The translations under genes were made by a program, and so were the position numbers. 23,070 nt of DNA from Dinochytrium kinnereticum (taxonomy: Eukaryota > Chytridiomycota > Chytridiomycetes > Chytridiales > Chytridiaceae). The notes below the pieces were generated by a model. That model had not been told where the DNA came from. It saw only the letters and a list, made by a program, of their open reading frames with translations, and did not search any database. Positions 9,002-18,629 of this stretch are shown here, piece after piece (within the stretch, counting starts at the first letter, position 1; each line of letters begins with the position of its first letter). Location of the stretch: positions 1-23,070 of the forward strand of contig JADGJT010000362.1 in assembly GCA_027604005.1 (NCBI GenBank), read 5' to 3'.

Positions 9002-12000
9002 TTACTTGAGTGGGGGTGAGGGATGGGGACCTCTCTTGACGGCTTCCTTCACTTTTCTGATATACCTAACGGACCGCTGCCTATCACGTTCAGTGATTTC
9101 AAGGTTGTCGAGAGAGATGAGAGTGTGGCCGTGATGAGCGATGAGGGTACTTCTGCAAACCAAATAGATGAGACGTGTAATCAATGCTTTACATTCCTTC
9201 TCAGAGGGAGCCCCCCCAAGCAAACTCACTAAAGGCACCTCAAAAAAAACAAAAAAACAAAGAAACAAAAAACGAAACAAAGAAAAAAAAAGTCGACCCC
9301 AGAAGAAAAAAAAAAGAAAAAAAAAAAGGCTGACCTGTAGCAAGCTCTTTTCACAAAGTCGGAATCTGTCAAGGAGGAACGAAAGATGGCGTCTCTTTTG
9401 GCCCAGACCACCTCAGGCTCCAGAGGTTTCTGTGAAGGGTAGAACTTTGCCGTGATCGGATTGAATCTGAAGTTTTGGAGGTTGCGTGAAAAACTCATTT
9501 CATCAGTACCAAGGCTGAATCCACGCGTATAATACCAACGGCCCAACCAATACAGGAAGAAAAGAAAACAACCAAAAAAAAAACCAAACCAAAAAAACAC
9601 GACAAACTGACCTTAGATCAACAACCTTCAACCTCTCAACCCTCCCCAAAACCATGATAGTAACAGCAAAATCCATCACCGAATTATCCGCAGCATACAA
9701 TTCCTCCAACTTCCTCATCCGATCCAGATGGCGAAGCGTGGTAATCTTGTTATCCGACACACGGAGAATCTTTAAAGAGGACCCGACAAATCCCGCAAAC
9801 TCCTCATCAATCTCAGTGAGATTACAGGATGACGCATCAAGACTTTGGAGGCTGTAGAGACCACGAAAGTGGGATAACGTCGAGATAGATACGCCTTTTG
9901 AATGAATGGACGTGAAGGAACTAAGAATTCATAATGCAAAAAGGATACAGAAACGATTGGGGGCTGAAAAACGGATTTAAGACAGATGTATACCGCAAAT
10001 GTTCAATTTTCGAAGCATGTGAAAGGATTGGAAATTGAATAGAACTCTACAGGTATTAAGTTCAGTAATGGTGCAAAGATATATGTGCTGACATTTTTCT
10101 TAATGAAACAAAAAAAAACCCCACCTTCTGTAAGTATTCTGCGCACTTAAATCCAATTCCAGCAACGGACTCGCACCCGAAACTGAAGCAACGCTGTTCT
10201 CACAAAGATCCAACTGCTCAAGACCCGAAAAATGATCAAGCTGAATGCTTTCAATAGAATTGCCTCTTAGATTCAACTTTTTTAAAGACGGTATAACGGA
10301 TTGAATACGAATCCTCGAGATGTTGTTCCGAGCTAATCCAATCAATAAACAAAGAAACAGTCAACGGTTAAAGAGGATAAACTTACAAAGATCGACCTCC
10401 GTTAGAGATTCAAACCCCTCAAGATTTTCGAGAGTCTCAATCTGGTTTCCCGCCAAGTTGATGGATTTCAGACAATGCCTGCGTTAAAGAGAAATTTCAA
10501 CACAATCAGTGGGTAGGTTCGAAAGGAGGAATCTATCCACTCACAAATTTGAACCAGTAAGGTCTATTGACCTTACAAGATTATTCTCTAGAGAAAGAAC
10601 CTCGAGATGCTCGCAAGATCTTAGTGATCTCATGCTAACGATTCGATTACTATCAGCAAGAAGCACTCGTAGGTTGGGAAGGGAGGAAAGGGCTGTGAAC
10701 CAAATATCAGATTATATGTCACGGTAAACTGAAAGATAATGATAAAGGATAAAGAAGGAGATGCAGTAAGGAATACGAGAGATAAATACCAGAGATGTCG
10801 GACAGATTGTTATATGATATATCGATGTGGGAGAGGTGCTTCAATCGCTTGAAACTTGTAAGAGAGGATAATCTTTTGTTTTTCCGTTATAGGAAATATA
10901 TCCATAACCCCAGATTAATACAAAGAGACAACAAAAATAATGAGAAAATAGATGACGAGTATGGCCCTTAAAACAAACATTTACCTGTTACTTTTCACAA
11001 AGAGTACAGAAATCGACTCCGGAATGCCATCGAGATAGGTAAGCTGATTGTTGCTCCTGACACACAGAAAGCAGAAAGCAGAAATGACGACCAAGCAACA
11101 GATAGATTAATAACGCAAGGCTTTATAGATAATACACAATTTCAAGGTAACTTACAGATCCAACCTATCTAGTCCCCGCACAAAGTCCCCAAGTGAGGAA
11201 ACACTAGCAAGTCCACAACCCTGAAGCGAAAGCTCCTCAATATCCTTTCTTGATCCTTCCTTAATACCAAACGAGTGCATGATTCCCCGCAATCCCGGTC
11301 CACTACCTAAAATAGTTACCAGTTACACTCTATTCCTTAACGTCAAGTCTACCATTTGTCCTATGCTGGCTTCGATCATGCTGCGACAGACTTTCAGCAG
11401 AGGGAGGCACCTCATGAAACGCCTCAGGCGGAGATACAAGTGGTAACTCCTGAAGAACGCTAGAGTGTCGTGGTGTGAATCTGGATTCAGCATCGTCTCT
11501 GCTCTCATCTTTCTTGTTAAAGAGGAAGCCGTTACCCGATTCCCGACCGGGTGGAGCAGCATTACTGGAACGAATAGAATGGGTGGATTCTTCTGGGTAA
11601 AATAGGTTGTCCTTTGACCTCCTCATGGCGTCTCGTGGTTGATGATTGAGGGCTGCGGCTTCATCCTCTAAAATCAGTTGCTCGTCGCTTCCTTCCCAAC
11701 ATCTTTTCTCTTCGTTGAAGCGCATGTTGCAGTCGTTACCAAGCTTCATCATCATTGCCGATAGAGCTACATATTCATTGAGATACTAAGATTAGAAGAA
11801 AAAGAAAAAAAAAAGGAACCTGATGTAAAAACCAAAAGACTGACACTCACAGGTTCCATTCATGGGTCGAATAGTTCTCAAATTCCCTGAACGATTCAGC
11901 GCAGGCAAAGTACTCTGCCTCACACTCCCTGACTCCTCGGTCAACAATTCCACATCATCAATATTTGCAGGATATGGGCTCTGGACATCATCTGTCGTTG

Positions 12001-12490
12001 GAAGAATGGATCCAGACCCATCCACATGCATGGAAAGCTTTCCAGGCTCCATTCTATCTGCGTGAAGGTCAAATGAATCTGGTGAGGTGTTCTCCTCCGG
12101 CACAAACGACTCGTCGTCGCCTCCAAGCTCCGACACAAGGGATCGAATGTCACTTCCGCTGATCAAGTCGCCTCCAAATATCTCGAGCCATGGATGCGCA
12201 TCGCCAATGATGGATGGCCTTTCGAATTTGGTTTGGGCAGGTTGGGGCTCTGGGGGTCGTGGTGGTCTGTCTTGAGGGCGGTGACCTGGTGCTGAACTCA
12301 GAAGGTCCTTTGCATGCCAGTCGCTTGGGACCCTCGGCCTCGCATTTTGCTCGGACTCTCGGATGCAGACTGTTCCTTCCTCCACTTGGCCCTCGGCATC
12401 AAGCGGAGGTTCGAAGAGGGATGAGGCGGACTGCTGCTCCTGTATCGAGTGCTCCAGCTCGAAATCCCACCCATCGGACAACGAGTCCAT
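9002..12490 (-). CDS. NUD1: Nud1/Cdc11-like spindle-pole LRR scaffold
   Basis: Leucine-rich-repeat scaffold resembling yeast Nud1 and fission yeast Cdc11, which recruit septation-initiation (mitotic-exit) signalling proteins to the spindle pole body. Eleven exons, all in phase, give 815 aa: 11851-12490, 11353-11766, 11156-11306, 10985-11056, 10790-10872, 10545-10692, 10387-10478, 10125-10332, 9612-9920, 9335-9514, 9002-9152. Residues 1-213 are acidic and probably disordered. Near residue 228, MRFNEEKRCW resembles the FDPEKMCW-like motif ahead of the repeats in this family. LRRs fill about residues 370-700 (for example LKKLNLRGNSIESI, LEVLSLENNLVRSI). The C-terminal cap (RFNPITAKFY, KRACYRS, ISLDNLEITERDR) matches the Nud1/Cdc11 end. 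The start ATG is 88 bp after the SRP72 stop on the same strand; an upstream in-frame ATG lies inside SRP72 and was not used. Other LRR scaffolds (centriolin-like) are the alternative. Confidence 0.82.
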
Positions 12491-12578
12491 TCTCGTCTTG
12501 TGATTGTCAAATGTGTTTACACGACTGGATGGATAATGACCCCTGCTGGCAAGGAAGGGTAAAAAGTCTATAGGAATC

Positions 12579-15205
12579 TTATTTCTTCTTGTTCTTCTTC
12601 TTCTTCTGCTGCGCTTGCGGGCTCGCATGAATCTCCTGAAGCTTGACGCGATTCGCATCCTTCATCTCCACATCCGCATCAGCCACCGCTTGGGGCGCTG
12701 CAACCGAGGTCCGTCCTCCAATGTTCGCACTCCCCGTTCCACCAATGCCACCGCCGGCAACAGCAGACCCCTGTGGACCCTTGAGGAGGTCCTTCTTTCC
12801 GGCCTTCTTTTTGAAAGCTGCTCTCTCGTACCTAGGCATCCATCGCTCTACAGATGGTGTTAGAAAACAGACATGAGAGTTGGCTATTCTCTGACCTGGG
12901 TCAGGGATAACACTCTTATCAAAGACTTTATCTGTGCGAGGCTTCTTCTTCCTAATCTTCTTTGCCTTTAGCGCCAAGCTAAAGAACCGATGTAAGCAAA
13001 ACACAAGCCGTTAATAAATATATATATATATATCACCTTGGCTCCGTAGACTTCTCGTCCTTCTTTTGCCTGGTAGACTTCTTGATAGGTGGTGCACTTT
13101 CAAGGCCATCCACATCAATATTGACTTTCCCAAACACAGATGACTTTGACGGTAGGTAGGAGGCGTATTTTTGGGCGGCATTCAAATCAGCTTCGGAGTA
13201 AGTCATAATAAGACCAGCAATGGACTCGACGTCGCTGGAGTCCTTCCTCACGAGCTGCTCGTAATCCTTTGCAGCTTCGATAAAGCGGCAACACTCAAGC
13301 TTGAAGGCGGCTGTCTGTCGAAGTATCGCAGTGTCAAGATCCTATAACATGAACTGTTAAGTGGATCCCAAAACTCAAGAGTGGCAAAATAATGACGCAT
13401 CGGCTCGCTCACATTACTTCCGCTTTGCCAAGATTTGACAGCACTGTTGATCAACTCAACAGCCTTGTCCAGCATTTTTGCCTGCTTGTAAAGACACGCA
13501 AGAACAGAGACGACAAAAGGCTTCCAGCACAAAGCAGGCGGCGCATTTTTCACAAATTCCTCCAGAGTTTTGATGGATTCCGTCGCATCACCAGATCGCA
13601 GGTAAAGCTCAACGACACCAAGAACCAAGACGATTGATTGGCTGTTTAACGAGATATTTGACTTGAGGTAATCAATCGCCTTCGGAAGCCCGCCTTTCTC
13701 CGCCAACAAAATGCCAGCTTGCATCAGGAAAAGTGATGGGTCGTTTCCAAATTCTTGCATGAGCTTTTGAACCTGCTCTTTACAAACGCTAAACTAAAAA
13801 CAAAAGGGTGAGATAAATGCTTCAATAGCATAATAAAGCAAGAAAGAAAAAAAAATCAAAAACATCAATGATTGTGTAGATCGGCGCCATATACCTTTTT
13901 CATTAGAAGCGAAAGCACACAACCATTCAATGCAATCATCTTTCGTTGGTAAGTCGTGAGCTTCTGGTCCAATCCTTTTGCAAGAGTTGTGCGATATCGT
14001 TTGACCGAATCAAATAGATCCTTGTGCCCACGGATCGAGATCAAATTATTCGAAGCGATAGCCAATAGGGCACTGTCACCTAGCCTAGTAGAACACGTAA
14101 TAAGAATACCGCATGAAAAAAACCTCACGCAAAAGAAAGCAATTTCATGAAAAGCTATACATACTTTGACTGAAGAATGCTTAAGTAAAGCTCTTCCGCC
14201 TCTCCCTTTCTCCCAGTCCTTTGGTAAACGTACGCTAACTGTGTGATGATTATCGTCAATTCCTTGGCGATTGTGTCCTCGGAACATCCATCCTCTCTAA
14301 GAACATCTGTGCATCGCTCTATGTCCAGAGATTAGGATACCTTACATATAAAATAAAATGTATACTTTTGGCAATGTTCAGCCAGTTCTCTGCACTGACA
14401 AAATCCTCCAGGGAAATAAAGATGCAGGCTCGGTTGTAAGCAGTTTCATAAGTTTCAGAAATGTCCAACGATGGGAGCTGAGTAATTGTTAATCCTGGCT
14501 CACAATGAATGATGAATCTACCTCAGCAGACTTTCCACTTGCCACGGAGAATGCATTCACTGCGCTCAAATTCGTCATAATCTCTGAAACATACGGATCA
14601 TCCTTTTTAAAATGTTAAAACAAGAGATATGATCCTTTAAATGTATTACGCTCTGTAAGCTTGTAACGATATTATCTGAAACTTTCTTTGCGAGGTCGTA
14701 TTGCTCCGTTCGATAAAGCTACCAATGTATGATGTGAGTTTCAAACCAACAAAAAGCAAGAGTGAGAACCAGTTGAAGTTCCAAATGAGCCAGATCTCCA
14801 CTCAAGTTCGTCTTCTTAGCGCTTTCGATCAGCTCTGAGCATTCCTTATGCTTGTGCTCTCGATAAAGGCAGTAAGCATGCTCATACTGAACCTCCTTTT
14901 TCAAGGAGGCCGATGCACCCTCAATGTACGCCAGAGCATCCCGGAATTTGTCCAGTCTGATCAAAGCCACAACCTAATAAAGTAACGTCTTAACTTACTG
15001 TTCCCCAGCCCTTCCCATCACATGAAATCTCGCACCTTTAGCACAAATGCATCCACATCACTTGCATTATCTCCCAATACTTTTTTCCGAAACATGTTAG
15101 CAGCATTCAGGTGTCAAGTAGTTAGTTACGTTGGTTCGCAATCTTTAACACCGCCTCGTCATCCCCATCGTTGATGAAGCGAATTGCTCCGTCCAAGAGC
15201 CCCAT
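12579..15205 (-). CDS. SRP72: Signal recognition particle subunit SRP72
   Basis: SRP72 binds SRP68 and SRP RNA in the particle that targets ribosomes making secretory proteins to the ER. Twelve exons, all in phase, give 655 aa, close to the usual 650-670: 15130-15205, 15036-15079, 14770-14973, 14650-14718, 14522-14602, 14366-14477, 14165-14318, 13895-14084, 13413-13793, 13037-13341, 12896-12978, 12579-12847. A TPR-like helical array covers most of the chain (YEHAYCLYREHKHKE, LYRTEQYDLA, YETAYNRAC, YVYQRTGRKGEAEELY). The C-terminal RNA-binding segment is diagnostic: a KKIRKKK basic patch, then PDPERWMPRYER near residue 565, KGPQGSA, and a poly-Lys tail. The start was chosen because MGLLDGAIRFINDGDDEA aligns with the family N-terminus without gaps. 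One donor (CTG|GTTCTC, after 14770) is atypical but is required by conservation. Confidence 0.93.
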
Positions 15206-16010
15206 TCCTTCTGCACTTTACAAATTTTTTGGTGAAGTCGGCCTCTGGAACATGGGTTAAGGATGGCATGTTGCTGGATAGTTTTTTGTCTTCTCTGCTG
15301 ATTTAAAAGAAGCGACACAGAGCGTATCGCTTATTGAACGATGGCATTGAACGTTTATTGCTTTTACTCGTTCCGCTAATGGATACGCTGGTTGGACTGA
15401 TCCCATGGCTTCTGTTGTGGAATGGGAGAGAGCACTTCACCCAACGCCAGTGATCCCATTAATAAAACAGAGACGGTAACAGCATGCCGGATGCGATGGC
15501 TCATGTGCTCATTTGTTCCCTGTTATTGGCATCATTGCAGAATTTATCTTCAAATCTCAACAAGAATGCAGGCAAAGCCACTCTGCATCAACATTGAAAC
15601 TGATTGCAAAGTCACTGAACGAAGACTGGCAGACAAGTCGCTGAGCGTGGCAGGCATTGATCCCATTGAGACATTGAGGGGTACGTGAGCGGGAAGCCAG
15701 ACAGCTCAAACAAACCACCCTCAAAACCTATACAATAAAGGGGAAGATAACCATGGCCTTCTAACATCAGCTGGTCTGGTGAATCCCATGCTTATTATTA
15801 AATATTAGTGGTTGGATTGGCTCCGGAATCATCGGTCCCAAAGTGCATTCATTCCAGTGTTATAACCACCCCACCAAGCTGTCAAGGCAAAAAGAAAGAA
15901 AAGAAAAACGGAAACCAAAACACTTGCTTCACAACGATAGCTCAGAAAACCCAGGGAGAAGAGGAATAACGATTGGAGAAAAGCAAGGACGTTTATTTGA
16001 TCGCGCATGT
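15206..16010. other. Intergenic, SRP72 promoter and eL19 3' region
   Basis: 805 bp between SRP72 (start at 15205, minus) and eL19 (stop at 16011, minus). The left part must contain the SRP72 promoter and 5' untranslated region; the right part the eL19 3' untranslated region, with TTTATT at 15992-15997 (AATAAA on the minus strand) shortly after the stop codon as a candidate poly(A) signal. Open frames here have no family resemblance. Confidence 0.5.
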
Positions 16011-16846
16011 TTACTTCTTCTCCTCAGTGGGGGCACCCATAAGAGCCTCCTTCTTCGACGCCTGCCTCTGCTCACGACGCTCCCTGGCGGCCTTGGTACG
16101 GTTGCGGTGGGCCTCGGCCTGGTCAGCGAGGAGCTTGGCACGGGCCTTGTCGGCCTTAGCCTTGTGGATGTACTCCATCAAAACCCTCTTGTTCTTGAAG
16201 ACGTTACCCTTAGCCTTGAGGTAAAGGACGTGGTACCTATTCGACATCATAGAGAAAAAAAAGAGTGAGCAAATGACCGCATCGCTGACAGTGAGATATC
16301 CTTACAGGTGCTTGTCGATCTTGCCAGACTCCCTGTACTTCCTGAGGAGCCTCCTGAGGACACGCTGGCGCCTCATCCAGACAACGGTTGTGGGCATACG
16401 GGCCTCAGCGGTACCACGGCGCTTACCGGTTCCAGTGTGACGACCAGCACGCTTGGCAGCCTGCATCTCACGGACACGGAAGCGGGAGTGGATGGCAGTC
16501 TTCTTCTTGATGATCAGGCCATCCTTGTGGAGCTTGAGGATGCCCTTGCCTACAGAATCCAAGTGAACAGAAAAGAGCATTCAGCATCGGGTGTACGCAT
16601 TCCAGTGGAAAGAGAGAGCATCGGCTTGGCAAGCAAAATCCAACAGCATCCTCCACCACCGAAAAATCCAACTTACGAGAGTTCTCGCCCGAGATGACGC
16701 TGGTCTCGTTGGGGTCGAGCCAGATCTTGCGCTGTCCACACTTGAGCACAGCGGCAGCAAGACGCTTCTGCGACCTGAGGTTGATACTGCAATCGTCGGT
16801 CATCGGTTAGCCATCATGCCTTCAACCCCTCGTTCCCTCACCCCAT
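16011..16846 (-). CDS. RPL19: 60S ribosomal protein eL19
   Basis: Cytosolic large-subunit ribosomal protein eL19, a basic helical protein that contacts both subunits. Four exons: 16842-16846 (only ATGGG), 16677-16786, 16306-16549, 16011-16236, giving 194 aa, the normal length. The spliced N-terminus [19 protein letters not shown] matches the family start. Other signatures are [67 protein letters not shown] and [17 protein letters not shown], with an Ala/Arg/Lys-rich helical tail ending in EEKK. The first intron has a CTAAC branch site near 16808-16812 and a GCAG acceptor. The frame also offers an ATG in that intron ([11 protein letters not shown]), which I reject because it does not fit the family. 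Codon choice is strongly C/G-ending, as expected for a highly expressed gene. Confidence 0.95.
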
Positions 16847-17088
16847 TATGATTGTAGAATGGCTGAAAAAGACCGAACAAGTTTTTTTTTCAAATTCAAC
16901 TTCATTGCAACGGAGGGTGTGGCGCAGACAGCCATGTCTGTACAGATATATTTGGGCACATGTGGTACAGCCAGTGCTTCACTCATCATTGTCTGCTGGC
17001 GAACGCTCTCGGAACCTGGGATTCTGGAGGGCTGCGTGTTAATGCGCGATGGCGAGGGATGGCCGAGACGCCAACAGACAAAACTCAC

Positions 17089-17962
17089 GTTCCGTCCCGA
17101 ATCGTAGTCATCATCATCCTCATTGTCTCTTCTTCTCTTGCTGTAGCCCATCTTGCCGCCAACGCCTCCACCGCCGGTGGCTTGCCGAGATGCTGAAAGG
17201 TTGGAGGCCTTAGCGACGGTGCCTGATACAAAGCGTACAAAAAAGAAAGAATATAAAGAATCAAAAAACCCACAGTAATAGTCGTTTCCGGACCCATCCG
17301 GAACAATCCCACCCAGCGAGCTGTAAACGTCCTTGACTCGCTCCTCGCGCATTTCCATCTCGCGTTGCTTCTGAGGGCCCCACCCACCGCGACCAGCATC
17401 ATATTCATTTCTATGCTCATCTCGAACCTGGTCGAATAATGTGCGGTGAGCGAAAAAAATGGCTCCAAAAATGTAGTTGAGCCTACCTGGCCTCCACTCT
17501 TTCCTCGTCCGTACTGCCTATCCACCTCGTAACCAGGGTCAATATCAGTCCTTATTATCCTATCATCCAACTTGGTCTTGTCAATGTACTTTAAGCAGTC
17601 CAGGGCGTCTTCGTGATTATAGTATCTTGACACACTTTAGAATAAAAACGTCATGTCCCATCCTACTCGACAAAGCAGAATCCACACGGCGTCTTCCTCT
17701 GACGGTCCAGCCCCATAATAATCCTCTTAATCTCCCCGCATTTTGAAAACAGCTCATGAATCTGCTCCTCGGTGGTGAAAAAGGACAGATTTCCAACGTA
17801 CAGTGTGGAAGACTTGTGAAGTTTTGAGAAAAACTCCTCCTTCGTCCCCTGTTCCATTTTGAAGATGTGTTAGGATCGACGACGTCTTCATCCGATGCTG
17901 CATGCCTTAAATCTTCGGTCAAAGTAGTTGGTGTTAACCGCACCAAGGTTGGGGAAGAGCAT
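17089..17962 (-). CDS. NCBP2: Nuclear cap-binding protein subunit 2 (CBP20)
   Basis: Small subunit of the nuclear cap-binding complex; its RRM binds the m7G cap of new transcripts with CBP80. Exons seen: 17906-17962, 17667-17848, 17487-17625, 17274-17427, 17089-17222, giving 222 aa before a last exon I could not fix. Exon 1 encodes the N-terminal lead with NYFDRRF, carrying the tyrosine position that stacks on the cap in this family; it joins GTKEEF exactly as in homologues. RNP2 is LYVGNL, RNP1 is CGFCFVEY, then [28 protein letters not shown] and YDAGRGGWG. The tail is Gly-rich then acidic ([12 protein letters not shown]), stopping at a consensus GTGAGT donor. The first intron has a GC donor (AAG|GCATGC). 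Without the last splice the frame would run on to a TAA at 16846-16848. It is divergent to the NDUFB4-like gene. Confidence 0.9.
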
Positions 17963-18002
17963 CCTTAGGATTGTGAAACCACAGCAAAATTCAACTGCGA
18001 AA
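17963..18002. promoter_or_regulatory. 40-bp head-to-head gap, CBP20 / NDUFB4-like
   Basis: Only 40 bp separate the two divergent start codons. This is too short for two separate promoters and leader sequences, so the transcripts probably overlap at their 5' ends or use a common initiation region. I see no TATA-like or other obvious core element. The extent depends on the inferred first exon of CBP20. Confidence 0.45.
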
Positions 18003-18511
18003 ATGGGAGGCCACTCTGAACGTCCTGTTGTCCTCATCGGTAAGTGACCATCGGGCATGCGAGAGACTGACATCTAACCCCGACTCATTGACAGATCCTG
18101 CCATTGGTGAATACCAGCTTTCCATCTGCCGCTCAAATGCAGTGATTTTGGACATATTCTATCGTTTCTGGATTGGCAATGTTCTGATTTCTTTTCTTCC
18201 TCACCCTTCTGACAGAAAAATGGTATCATATGAGAGAAAACAACAACCTTTACTACAAATTCGACAAGCGCACCGCTAGGTTCTCACTATTCGCCGTTGT
18301 TCTGTTCCCTGTTTTCTTGTATGCCGGAAGCAAGTACTACTTGGTAATACGTTTTGATATGCTTTCTTCACGTTTGTTGAATGATTGTTTATGTTTTTCA
18401 GTATCTTTCCGTCTACTTTATTTTAACCTTTTTTCTTAATTTCTTTCAAAATTCCTCATCGGTTTTATCTAGAACAATGTGAAGATGTTGGGTGCACGAA
18501 GGGAGGAATGA
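18003..18511 (+). CDS. NDUFB4: NDUFB4-like complex I subunit
   Basis: Probable small accessory subunit of mitochondrial NADH:ubiquinone oxidoreductase (membrane arm, B15/NDUFB4 type). Four exons: 18003-18039, 18095-18106 (12 nt), 18216-18343, 18473-18511, in phase, giving 71 aa. It starts MGGHSERPVVLIDPAIEKW, where the DPA-E-W block matches the NPALLRW-like motif of NDUFB4. A hydrophilic MREN..YYKFDKRT stretch follows, then one membrane segment (about residues 38-56, FSLFAVVLFPVFLYAG) and a short basic tail ending GARREE. Fungal homologues are of similar small size. There is no cleavable targeting peptide, as usual for this family. The 12-nt exon is needed to join the DPAIEKW motif. The plus-strand end converges with the coiled-coil gene 118 bp away. 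Confidence 0.68.
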
Positions 18512-18629
18512 GCAACGGATCGGGCATATTCGAGATCCTTTCATTTTGCCGCTCTTCAATAGTATAACCATTCTCCCAAAGTGCTCATTAGTGTTTATTT
18601 GCTTCGTCTTCTTCTTCTTCTTTTTTTTT

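Noticed and set aside
6426..12490. nudC and NUD1-like as a functional 'nud' cluster
   Set aside because: The names are similar by history only: NudC serves dynein/nuclear migration, Nud1 is a spindle-pole scaffold. Proximity is not evidence of a joint system.
11862..12573. Several plus-strand frames opposite NUD1-like exon 1
   Set aside because: They are shadows of the minus-strand coding exon, whose model closes in phase over eleven exons.
15422..15688. 88-codon plus-strand frame between SRP72 and eL19
   Set aside because: It has no recognisable family and sits in the presumed SRP72 promoter; composition is that of intergenic sequence.
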